Of a stretch of DNA of 27,345 nt, positions 7,254-16,300 are shown piece after piece. The notes beneath the pieces were generated by a model. That model searched no databases. It was not told where the DNA came from and was given only the letters and a program-made list of their open reading frames with translations. Position 1 is the first letter of the stretch. The number at the start of each line of letters is the position of its first letter. The DNA is from an uncultured Bacteroidales bacterium (GTDB taxonomy: Bacteria > Bacteroidota > Bacteroidia > Bacteroidales > UBA3663): contig CALBPV010000023.1 in NCBI GenBank assembly GCA_937899265.1, forward strand, positions 1-27,345. The letters run 5' to 3'. A program made the position numbers and the translations under genes.

Positions 7254-10200
7254 TTATTTTTGCGCCTTGATTTTGTATTCGGCGGGGGGCATGCCCATGT
7301 CGCGTTTGAAACATTTGGAGAAATATTTGGGGTCGGAGAATCCGACTGCGTATGCAATCTGGGAGAGGGATGTCTCGCCGTCGTTAATCATCCGAACCGC
7401 ACGGCGGATGCGTACTTGACGTATGAAATCGACGGGAGTGAGACCCAATACCGACTTGAGTTTGCGGTAGAAGGACGTGCGGCTCATGTTGACGGCCGAG
7501 GCAAGGTCGCCCACAGAAAGATCGGGCATCGAGATGTTGCGGTTGAAATAGTCCATGAGGGTGCGTACAAACTCTTTGTCGTATTCCATGAGCTGCGGTG
7601 CCGACAATACGGAGGCATACGATGTCTCGTCTTCCTTGCCATCGGAAGATTCTGCCGTCCCGCTGCCGGAGGTCGGCGCGGCGCTTTCGGTGATCATGCC
7701 GGCAAAGAAGGACTGCTGGAGCATTTGGCGCTGGTGGATGAGGTTGGCCATACGCGCCTTGAGATAGGTGGCGGAGAAGGGCTTCGTGAGATAATCGTCG
7801 ATGCCGTTCTCGAGGCCTTCGATGCGGTCGTCAACAGACGATTTGGCCGAGAGTACCACAATGGGAATGTGACAGATGAGCGGGTCGGACTTGATTTGCC
7901 GTATCATTTCCATGCCGTCCATGACGGGCATCATCACATCGGTGAGAATGAATCCCACTTCTTCGCTGCGCGCTATGGAAAGGGCATCTTTGCCGTTGGA
8001 CGCTTCGAGTATCCGATAGTCGTTCTGAAGGATGGAGACGATGAACTGACGCAACTCTTCGTTGTCTTCGACCACGAGAACGGTGAGCTTTCGTGTGGGG
8101 CGTTCGACAGATTCCGACGGCGCTTTTTCCTGAGTCCGGAAGGTCGAAGCGGAGGGGAAGGATGCAGTATCCTCCACGAGGAAATCGGCGAGCGGGTCAG
8201 CCTGGTAGGCTTCGCGCGTGGCGGGGAGACTGACGGTGAAGACAGAACCCTGTCCCGGGCTGCTCTCGACGGAGACTGTGCCGTGATGGAGTTGTACGAG
8301 TTCTTTGACCAGATTGAGGCCGATGCCCGAAGAGGGTTGCATGTCGCCGGGCGAGTTCAGCGACACGAAGCGGTCGAAGATGCTGTTTAGGCGGGACGCT
8401 TCGATGCCCCGTCCGCTGTCGGAAACGACGAGCAGGAGGCGGTCATTCTGCACAGATACCCGTACTGCCACGGCTTTTCCGTCATCGGTATATTTGAAAG
8501 CGTTGGAGAGGAGGTTGAAGAGCACTTTCTCCACCTTGTCGGCATCGAGCCACAAAAGAGACCGTTCTGCAGGCATCGGTTCGCTCTCAAGCCGGTAATC
8601 GATGTGTTTTTGGGTCGCAAGGTCGTTGAAACAGTTCTTGACACGGGTGACCAAAGCAACGACATCTTCCCGGCGGAGAGAGAGACGCACATGACGGGTC
8701 TGTACCTTGCGGAAGTCGAGAATCTGGTTGACGAGTTCGAGCATGCGGGAGGTGTTCTTGTGGGCCAGTTCGAGGTGGGAACGGGCCTGTTTGGAGAGCG
8801 GTTCCTGAGCCAAGACATCGCCGATGGGGCCGTCGATGAGGGTGAGCGGTGTGCGCAGTTCGTGGCTGATGTCGGTAAAAAAGTTGACTTTGACAGCGGC
8901 CATTTCCTTTTCGATATAGACCGAGCGGCGCAGACGGTAGATGTAGCTGTAGATGAATACAACCAAGGCGATGAGCGCAATGATGCCGAGCAGGTAGAGA
9001 ACAAGCGCCCAAGGCGTCTCCCAGAAGGTGGGGAGCACCTGGATGGTGAGCGCTCGGGCATTGTCGCACCACACGCCGTCGGAATTGGTGGAGCGTACCA
9101 AAAGACGGAAACTGCCGGCCGGAAGGTTCACGTAATTGACCACAGGCGTGGTGGTGTAGGTCCATTCGCTGCCGGCGGCATCGGTTTTGTAGGCGTAGCA
9201 TAGGAGGCGCGACGGACGGAAATCGAGGGCGGCAAAGCGGATGTTCACACTGCGATGGTCGGATGTGAGCGTGAGGGTGTCCAGGTCGTTGAAGAAGATG
9301 CGGTTGGCATTGTCTCCGGGATACTGGATGCCGGTGAAGACGATTTCGGGCGAGAAGTCGGACTTGCGGAGCGTCGTCGTGTTGAACATCAGAAAACCGT
9401 CCTTGCCGCCTACTATCATTTCACCGCCGGGCATCACAAGGGGCTTGGCCTCGCCCAGGATGTAGTAGCGGTCGAAGTCGGTCTTGTCGTAGTAGGAAAG
9501 CGTACGGGTGGCCGGATCGAAACAGGAGATGCCCGGCTCCGCCACACTCCAGATGCGTCCTCGGAGGTCGGTCTGGGCTGTGAGCGCAACGTCGCCCGCC
9601 GGATAGTCTCTGTTCAAATAGGTGTGGAACCGAAGGGTGTCGTCGAGGGCCGAGGCGTTGAGAATGCGGCTGATGCCCCGCCCGTAGGTGCCTACATAGA
9701 AGGCAGAGTCTGCAGCCCACAGGGTGGACATAACCACATCGTTGGGCAGTCCGTCGGGGAGGGAGGAGGAATGACGCTGACGCCGGAAAACAATCTCGAC
9801 CGGACGCTGGTAGCGGGAGGTGAAATTCAACAGACCCGTGCTGGTGCCCGCAAGGAGAGTGCCCTTGCCGTCGCCGGCGATGCTGCGTACATAGCGGAAG
9901 TCGTCGAAAGGATAGTTCTGCAGAATGTTGTTGTGGTTGATGAACCGGATGTTCTCCGGACTGAACCGACGGTCCATCAGGTTAAGACCGCCGCCGAAGG
10001 TGGCAATCCAGATGTGATGCCGTTCGTCTTCGTAGAGGTCGTAGATGTTGTTGTTGCTGAGCGAGAAGGACTCTTTGTCGCTGTGGACATAATGACGCAC
10101 AGAGAAGCCTCCGTCGCGGGGTTCGAGACGATAGAGACCGTCGCCGCGTGTTCCGACCCACACGACGCCCTCGGTGTCGCGCATGAGGCTGTAGATGCCG

Positions 10201-11672
10201 TGGGCAGAGAGCGGAACCGGAGTGCGGCTCCATTGTCCTTGGGGCGTCAGATACTCGCGCGTGCAGTTGTCGGGCTCCGTCCGGCGGCCGGAGGTAAGGC
10301 CGACAGTGGTCCGGCAGAGCAGTCCGTGATGTTTGTCTCCGTAGATGAGGTGCATGGAATCGTCGGCCAGCAGGGCGCGCACTTCTTCCACGCCGGGTTC
10401 TTGGCGGAACACGAATTGCCGTTCTTGGGTTGTGAGCCGGAACAGCTCCGTGCCGCTCGAAATCCAGAGGTTCTTCTGATGGTCGAGATAGAGAAAATTG
10501 TAGGTCAGGAAGGGAAGCTCCTGTCCGTCGGCGGTGGCATCGGTGTAGGGTCGCAGCTGCTGCAAGGTTTCGTCCCAGAAACAGAGGTCGTTGCGATAGG
10601 GTTTCAGCCAGACACAGCCGGTCTCGTCTTCCGCCACGAAGTGCAGCCGGTCTTCACGTTCCCTGACTTTGGGCACGGGGAGCTGCCGGACGGAAGAGGC
10701 TCCGGGGGTGAGGAGATAAAGGTCGTCGGTGAGGGCCGTGTAAATCCAAATGCGTCCCCGGGAATCGCATTCGGCATACGTGACACGGGAGAGGGTTCCG
10801 CCCGTTTCGGTGCGGTCGATGATGTCGATGCTGTCGGAGACCGTGTTGTAGAGCACAAGACCTGTGGTGGTGCAGAGTGCGATGCAATGGTTGCCCAGCG
10901 AATGGGCTCGGGTAATGTTCTTGACACTCTTGGGAAGATTGACAAAGCGCAGTTTCCCCTCGCTGTACTCCGCAAAATAGCCGTTGGCGGACGAGAGGAA
11001 GATTTTGTCGTCGATCAGCGTGATTTTGTTGAAGGGGAAGTCGCTCATTGCGGACTCGCCGTGAATGAGCACACCGCGGTCGGTGAGAATCCACTCCCGT
11101 CCCTGTTGGTCCTCTGAGATCTGATAGACTTGCTGTGTGGTTCCGTATTCGAGGGGAAGGGTGAGGTAGTCGGCGGGATTGGTGTTGTTGAAACGGAGGA
11201 GGGAGCCGTCGCGCATGACAACCCACGTGACCCGGTTGCGGGGCAGACAAAAGACGGAGCGCGTGCCCTGCCGCACTTCCTGGACGGGAAGGGAAGCGGG
11301 GTCGGGGAGGGGGAAGATGGCTTGGCAGAGCGATGTCTTGGGGTCGAACCTATAGAGTTTAGAGTCGTTGGATACGCACCAGATATGGCCCTCGCTGTCG
11401 ATGCTGATATCGACAATGCGGCTGGAAGATTGGGTTTGGCCGCGGGGCGGTTCCGAACGGAAGAATTGGAAATCCTGTCCGTCGTAGCGGCAGAGCCCAA
11501 TCCAAGTGCCGAGCCAGAGGACACCGTGTTCGTCCTGGGCAAAACAGGACACGCGGCTGTGGTTCATCTCTTCGCCGCTCTTGAATTGGTGGCATTTGAG
11601 TATGGGCTGTGCTTCGGTTGCGGCGGGAATGAGCAACAGGAGAACGAGACATATATAAGTTTCAAGTTTCAT
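7254..11672 (-). CDS. Hybrid two-component system protein (sensor, kinase, receiver, AraC output)
   Basis: The 1472-residue protein has a signal peptide (1-21), a large periplasmic sensor made of two-component-regulator propeller repeats (motifs such as GVLWLGTWIGL, IWIATFGGGL) to about residue 780, a Y_Y_Y domain (about 800-875) and a membrane span (about 882-905). The cytoplasmic part has a HisKA domain with phospho-acceptor His937 in SHELRTP, a HATPase domain with NAFKYTDDG and GIGLNLV, a receiver with Asp1245 in LTDVMMP and Lys in LTKPF, and an AraC-type HTH at the C terminus. All key residues are present. In Bacteroidetes such proteins sense glycan breakdown products and activate polysaccharide-use genes. 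It diverges from an esterase gene, the likely target. No SusC/SusD pair is in the window. The first codons are encoded by a heptamer repeat. Confidence 0.95.
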   Translation of the reverse strand: MKLETYICLVLLLLIPAATEAQPILKCHQFKSGEEMNHSRVSCFAQDEHGVLWLGTWIGLCRYDGQDFQFFRSEPPRGQTQSSSRIVDISIDSEGHIWCVSNDSKLYRFDPKTSLCQAIFPLPDPASLPVQEVRQGTRSVFCLPRNRVTWVVMRDGSLLRFNNTNPADYLTLPLEYGTTQQVYQISEDQQGREWILTDRGVLIHGESAMSDFPFNKITLIDDKIFLSSANGYFAEYSEGKLRFVNLPKSVKNITRAHSLGNHCIALCTTTGLVLYNTVSDSIDIIDRTETGGTLSRVTYAECDSRGRIWIYTALTDDLYLLTPGASSVRQLPVPKVREREDRLHFVAEDETGCVWLKPYRNDLCFWDETLQQLRPYTDATADGQELPFLTYNFLYLDHQKNLWISSGTELFRLTTQERQFVFRQEPGVEEVRALLADDSMHLIYGDKHHGLLCRTTVGLTSGRRTEPDNCTREYLTPQGQWSRTPVPLSAHGIYSLMRDTEGVVWVGTRGDGLYRLEPRDGGFSVRHYVHSDKESFSLSNNNIYDLYEDERHHIWIATFGGGLNLMDRRFSPENIRFINHNNILQNYPFDDFRYVRSIAGDGKGTLLAGTSTGLLNFTSRYQRPVEIVFRRQRHSSSLPDGLPNDVVMSTLWAADSAFYVGTYGRGISRILNASALDDTLRFHTYLNRDYPAGDVALTAQTDLRGRIWSVAEPGISCFDPATRTLSYYDKTDFDRYYILGEAKPLVMPGGEMIVGGKDGFLMFNTTTLRKSDFSPEIVFTGIQYPGDNANRIFFNDLDTLTLTSDHRSVNIRFAALDFRPSRLLCYAYKTDAAGSEWTYTTTPVVNYVNLPAGSFRLLVRSTNSDGVWCDNARALTIQVLPTFWETPWALVLYLLGIIALIALVVFIYSYIYRLRRSVYIEKEMAAVKVNFFTDISHELRTPLTLIDGPIGDVLAQEPLSKQARSHLELAHKNTSRMLELVNQILDFRKVQTRHVRLSLRREDVVALVTRVKNCFNDLATQKHIDYRLESEPMPAERSLLWLDADKVEKVLFNLLSNAFKYTDDGKAVAVRVSVQNDRLLLVVSDSGRGIEASRLNSIFDRFVSLNSPGDMQPSSGIGLNLVKELVQLHHGTVSVESSPGQGSVFTVSLPATREAYQADPLADFLVEDTASFPSASTFRTQEKAPSESVERPTRKLTVLVVEDNEELRQFIVSILQNDYRILEASNGKDALSIARSEEVGFILTDVMMPVMDGMEMIRQIKSDPLICHIPIVVLSAKSSVDDRIEGLENGIDDYLTKPFSATYLKARMANLIHQRQMLQQSFFAGMITESAAPTSGSGTAESSDGKEDETSYASVLSAPQLMEYDKEFVRTLMDYFNRNISMPDLSVGDLASAVNMSRTSFYRKLKSVLGLTPVDFIRQVRIRRAVRMINDGETSLSQIAYAVGFSDPKYFSKCFKRDMGMPPAEYKIKAQK

Positions 11673-11680
11673 GTTTCAGG
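11660..11680. repeat. TTTCARG heptamers over the start codon of the two-component gene
   Basis: Three heptamers in a row, TTTCAAG, TTTCATG and TTTCAGG. The start codon (11670-11672, minus) lies inside, and codons 2-5 of the protein are encoded by the tract. A further TTTCAGG lies near 11713. Confidence 0.7.
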
Positions 11681-11719
11681 TTTTTATTAACGGGGACGAA
11701 AACGGGGACAAGTTTCAGG

Positions 11720-11799
11720 TAGTGGATTTTGAACGGAGCAAATATAGTGGATTTTTTTTGTTTGACAAATTTTTCCACCTCTTTTTTAAAAATTCCACC
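11720..11799. promoter_or_regulatory. Candidate operator cluster: four GTGGAWTTT/GTGGAAA motifs
   Basis: Between the divergent two-component and esterase genes, TAGTGGATTTT occurs twice in direct orientation (11720-11730 and 11745-11755, 25 bp apart). Two related motifs in the opposite orientation follow (TTTTCCACC at 11771-11779 and AATTCCACC at 11791-11799, 20 bp apart). The layout suits an AraC-type output domain, but the binding site of this regulator is unknown and the region is AT-rich. Confidence 0.4.
11739..11769 (-). promoter_or_regulatory. Promoter of the hybrid two-component gene
   Basis: On the minus strand TTTG (11766-11769), a 19-base spacer and TATATTTG (11739-11746) match the Bacteroidetes consensus. 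The leader would be about 60 bases. One copy of the GTGGATTTT motif (from 11747) lies in the spacer, so a bound regulator could block or tune this promoter. Confidence 0.75.
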
Positions 11800-11830
11800 G
11801 GGAAAATGGCGTTTTTTCGGGAAAATACAT

Positions 11831-11838
11831 TATCTTTG
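11831..11838 (+). promoter_or_regulatory. Promoter -7 box of the esterase gene
   Basis: TATCTTTG, 20 bases before the ATG at 11859. The -33 region is only T-rich with no clean TTTG, as expected for an activator-dependent promoter. Confidence 0.7.
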
Positions 11839-11858
11839 CCCCCAAAAACCGAAGAAAT

Positions 11859-13127
11859 ATGAAACGTTTGCTCCTATTGCTGTCCGTCCTGATTGCGCCG
11901 CTTTGCGGGGCGCAAGATTCAGGTTTCAAGTTTCAAGATTCAGGTTTCGAGCTGAAGGGCGCGATGCCTGTGTTCCATGACAAGATGAAAGCCGAACTGG
12001 ACTTCCCGTTGGCGTGGGAGAGGGGAGGGATTGCGGATTTCGACGTTTGGCGGAAGGTGGCGAGGGCGAAAGTGTTGGAACTGATGCAGAACGTACAACG
12101 CCGTCCGGAAGATTGGGAGATGGAAATCAAGGACGAAGAGCAGCGCGAGGGGTACCGGGCTCTGAAAATAGAATTCAACTTGAGCACTTGGTCGAGGGTG
12201 CCGGCGTATGTGTTGGTGCCCGACGGCGAAGGACGACATCCGGCGGTAGTGCTGCTTCACGACCACGGAGCGCATTTCCTGATAGGCAAGGAGAAGATGA
12301 TACGTCCCTTCGGAGTGGAGCAGGAGATAGCGGACGATGCGGAAGCGTGGAGCAAAGGCTACGAGGGGCAATTCCCGGGCGACTATCTGGCGGCGCACGG
12401 ATATGTGGTCATCGCGGTCGATGCCCTGTTGTGGGGCGAGAGGAGTGTGCAGAACGTCGATAAGAAGGGAAGGCCCCGGAAATGGACGCGTCAGGAGGTC
12501 TATGACGTGCAGCAGGCGCTGGCAGCCAATTTCCTGCAAATGGGCAGTTCGTGGGGCGCGTTCATCAACCAGGACGACATACTGACGGCAGAGTTCACGG
12601 CCTCGCTCCCCTGGGTGGATCCTGACAGAATCGGCTCGATGGGATGGTCGATGGGTGCGTACCGGTCGTGGATGCTGAGTGCCCTGAGTGATGTGGTGAA
12701 GGCTTCGGCCAATGTCTGCTGGATGAATACGACGGACTCGCTGATGACGCTGACGAACAACCAGAACCGCGGGGGGTCGGCTTACTCGATGCTGATTCCG
12801 GGCTTGCGCCGCTGGATGGACTATCCGCATGTGGCCTCGATAGCCTGCCCCAAACCGACGCTGTTCTTCAACGGCACACAGGACAAACTCTTCCCAGTGG
12901 GCGGGGTAAAGGATGCCTACGCCACGATGCGGCAGACGTGGGAGAGTCAGGGTGCAGGCGACCGTTTTGTAGGCAAACTTTTCGATACGCCGCACACTTG
13001 CAACCGGGAGATGCAGGGCGAGATACTGGAATTCTTTGACAAGTGGCTCAAGGGTGAAGGGTCAAAGGTCAAAGGTGAAGGGTCAAAGGTCAAAGGTGAA
13101 GGGTCAAAGGTCAAAGGTCAAAGGTGA
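11859..13127 (+). CDS. Secreted alpha/beta-hydrolase, acetyl-esterase-like (Abhydrolase_7/dienelactone-hydrolase type)
   Basis: The 422-residue protein has a signal peptide (about 1-18) and an alpha/beta-hydrolase fold. The nucleophile is Ser264 in GWSMGA, the probable acid Asp342 in NGTQDKLFP and the base His379 in DTPHTCN; VVLLHDHGAH near residue 130 fits the oxyanion region. Related Bacteroidetes enzymes are annotated as acetylxylan-esterase-like or dienelactone-hydrolase-like and often remove acetyl or other esters from plant polysaccharides; the exact substrate is not shown. Its divergence from the hybrid regulator supports a glycan role. Two parts are repeat-encoded: residues 19-32, just after the signal peptide, and the last 25 residues (GEGSKVK repeats) from the 32-heptamer tract. 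Neither looks like part of the enzyme fold. Confidence 0.85.
   Translation: MKRLLLLLSVLIAPLCGAQDSGFKFQDSGFELKGAMPVFHDKMKAELDFPLAWERGGIADFDVWRKVARAKVLELMQNVQRRPEDWEMEIKDEEQREGYRALKIEFNLSTWSRVPAYVLVPDGEGRHPAVVLLHDHGAHFLIGKEKMIRPFGVEQEIADDAEAWSKGYEGQFPGDYLAAHGYVVIAVDALLWGERSVQNVDKKGRPRKWTRQEVYDVQQALAANFLQMGSSWGAFINQDDILTAEFTASLPWVDPDRIGSMGWSMGAYRSWMLSALSDVVKASANVCWMNTTDSLMTLTNNQNRGGSAYSMLIPGLRRWMDYPHVASIACPKPTLFFNGTQDKLFPVGGVKDAYATMRQTWESQGAGDRFVGKLFDTPHTCNREMQGEILEFFDKWLKGEGSKVKGEGSKVKGEGSKVKGQR
11913..11954 (+). repeat. Translated heptamer tract after the esterase signal peptide
   Basis: Six heptamers (CAAGATT, CAGGTTT, CAAGTTT, CAAGATT, CAGGTTT, then the diverged CGAGCTG) form two 21-bp units that encode QDSGFKF and QDSGFEL. 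Because seven is not a multiple of three, gain or loss of one unit would put the whole enzyme out of frame. Confidence 0.8.
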
Positions 13128-13276
13128 AGGGTCAAAGGTGAAAGGTCAAAAGTCAAAGGTCAAAGGTCAAAGGTGAAGGGTCAAGGGTCAAAGGTCAAAG
13201 GTGAAGGGTCAAGGGTCAAAGGTCAAAAGTCAAAGGTCAAAGGTCAAAGGTCAAAGGTGAAGGGTGAAAGGTCAAA
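13053..13276 (+). repeat. 32 tandem heptamers (GGTCAAA/GGTGAAG) spanning the esterase 3' end
   Basis: The tract is 224 bases, exactly 32 units of seven. Most units are GGTCAAA or GGTGAAG, with a few AGTCAAA, GGTCAAG and GGTGAAA. The esterase stop codon (13125-13127) lies in unit 11, so about ten units are translated and the rest fill most of the gap to porU. The order GGTGAAG-GGTCAAA-GGTCAAA recurs, showing growth by 21-bp blocks. Confidence 0.92.
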
Positions 13277-13326
13277 CACTCGCATAAACACAATAAAAAA
13301 GAAAGTTTCTCGTTATTCTTAGGAAT

Positions 13327-16300
13327 ATGAGATTCTTCAACCATATTATATTATATATATGTGTCATCCTCTTGTCGGCCGGGACGACAGAGGCGGGCGT
13401 TCATACGTGGGCGTCCCAATCTGTGTTGGCCACGGGCGACTGGGTGAAGATAGCGCTCAACGGAGAGGAAGACGGTGTCTATGAAATCACCTACTCGCAG
13501 CTTCGCAAGATGGGGTTCTCCAATCCGGCAAACGTGGGCGTTTACGGCTACGGCGGACATCTGCTGGAGGAGAGCTTTGCAACGGCACACATCGACGACC
13601 TGCCCGAAGTGCCGGTGCTGAACGATGCCGCTCGGGAGAGAATACTCTTCTACGGGCGGGGAGTGGTGAGCTGGTACTACGCCAATGCGTCATGGGGCTT
13701 CCGCCACAGGCAGAATGCCTACAGCGGCAAAGCCTGTTATTTCCTCCACGAGAAAGAAGAGGCTTCCCGCGCGATGGAGACCCTTCCGTCATCGTCGGAA
13801 ACAACAAGTTCGACGGTGACGACATACGATGCCCATTATCTGCACGAGACGGATGCGGTCAATGTGGGCGAAACGGGACGAGAATTCTACGGCGAGTCGT
13901 TCCTAATGACCCAGGCCCAGTCGTTCAAGTCGGAGTGCCCGTTCAATGAGGGCAATGTGAGAGTGACGGTCAATTTCATTTCGAATGTAGCTTCCACACT
14001 GACGGTCGGCGTAGGCTCGACGCGTGCGACAGGCAATCTGTCGGCGGCTTCGGGTTATACGGTGGCCAGCGAGGTGTATGTGAACCAGAACTTCCCGCTG
14101 ACGGGGGACGGCGTATGCGAGGTCGATTTGACCTACTCATCCTCTTCGACTCCGTCTGTCGCCCGCCTGAACTGGATTCGCTGGCAGGGAAAACGTGACC
14201 TGACGGTCACCGATTGGGACCATTCGCACATCCTCTTCCGGGAGGTCGCAGCACAGTCGCAGTTGCTGAAATACAGGATAACCCAAAGCGGCAACTGGGA
14301 GGTGTGGGACGTTACGGAGCCCGAGAATATCCGCCTTCAGGCCACGGAGGACGGCGCTTTTGTGCCCCAAAGCCGGGGTATCAGAGAATACGCGCTTGTG
14401 GATTTGGACGGAAAGAACTTCAAGAGTGTGACGAAAGTGGGGAATGTGCGGAATCAGAACCTTCACGCCCTTCCGCAGGCAGACATGGTCATTCTGGTAC
14501 CCCAGGCTCTGCAGAGTTATGCCAATACGCTGGCCGACTACAGGGCCGAGCACGACGGATTGTCGGTGATTGTGGTTACGCCCCAGCAAATCTACAACGA
14601 ATTCTCGTCGGGCACACCCAATGTGACGGCAGTCCGGCTCTTCCTGAAAATGTTTTATGACAGGGCTGAAGGGGAGCACTCGGCTCCTGTGATGAGGTAT
14701 TTCCTTCTTTTCGGCGATGGAAGCTACGACAACCGCGCGGCAGCCGCCTCCAACTATTATCTGCCGACCTACGAGACGGACGCTTCGCTGGTGCAGACGG
14801 CCAGCTATTGCTGTGACGATTACTTCGGATTCCTCGATGACAGCGACGGCGGAGCCACGGATACATACGGACGTTATTTGATATCCTCCTATGGCGTCGA
14901 TTTGGGCATAGGACGCATTCCCGTCCACACAGAAGCCGACGCAGCCAATGTGCTCAACAAGATTGTCCGCTACAGCAACAACCAGTATTACGGAGCCTGG
15001 AAAAACCGACTGCTCTTCCTTTCGGATGACGACAAAATCACCGAGAGTGAGACGGACAGTCCCAACCTCCATACGCTCCACAACGAGGCGATGGTGAATG
15101 CCCTGTTGGAGGAGGGACACAAGGAATATGTGTATCAGAAAATCTACCTCCCGGCCTATACACAGACCACGTCGGCCTCCGGTACAGACTATCCCGATGC
15201 AAGGCAGGAGTTCGACGAAGCCCTCCAGCAAGGTGTGCTGCTGGTGAATTATGCCGGACACGGCAACGAGGAGGGCATCACCAACGAACGCATCATGTAC
15301 ACGGCCAAAGCGTCGGCTCTGAACATGAAACATCTGCCCGTTTGGGTGACGGCTACGTGCGATGTGTCACGTTACGATGCCGACAATCTCTCGATGGGCG
15401 AAGCCCTGATACTGAACAGCAACGGAGGCGCGGCAGCGATGTTTACCACGACGCGTGTGGTTTATGCCCAGCAGAACCGAAGCCTCAACCTCCATCTGAT
15501 AGAAAATTTGTTCAACCGCTTTGACGACGGAACGCGCTATCGGCTGGGAGACATCATGAAAGCCGCCAAAGTGGCGATGGCGAGCGATGCCAACAAACTT
15601 TCGTTCTGCCTCCTTGGCGACCCCGCAATGACTCTGGCCTACCCCGAACAGGAGATGGAACTGACGGCCATCAACGGAGAGACAGTGGCTTCGCACACCG
15701 GCAATTTCTCGCTCCCGACGCTTCGGCGCGTGACGATGAAGGGACGTGTGCTCAAGACGGGAACCGACGAGACTGATACCGACTTCCAGGGGCTGGTCTA
15801 TCCGAACATCTACGATGCCGTCGATACGCTGACCGCCGACAAAGGACTTTACCAAACCGATGCTTCGAACCAGCCCCTCCGATTCACCACACGCACCAGG
15901 AAAGTGTTCTCGGGCCGCGATGTGATTCGGAATGGCGAATTTGAGTTCTCTTTTGTCGTTCCGCAGGACGTTTCCTATAAGGACTTGACAGGACTGTTGA
16001 ACCTGTATGCCTGCGGAGAAGACGGGGAAGAAGGACAGGGATACTTTGACCGCTTTGTGCTGGAAGCGGGAACTTCGGCAGAAACCGACACGACAGGTCC
16101 CGCAATCAGGACGCTGTTCCTCAACCAGCAGAACTTCAAGAGCGGCGATGTGGTGAATGTGACCCCCTATTTCTTCGCCGAGGTGGCCGACAGTTCGGGC
16201 TTCAATGCCACGGGCAACAGTGTGGGGCACGACATCTCGCTGACCATACGTTCGCTTTCAAAGTCCTATACAACGGCGGTACAATATGTGCTGAACAATT

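Noticed and set aside
9255..11117. A 620-codon open frame on the plus strand opposite the hybrid regulator
   Set aside because: It is antisense to well-supported propeller repeats, has no signal or known domain, and is explained by the GC-rich codon use of the true gene.
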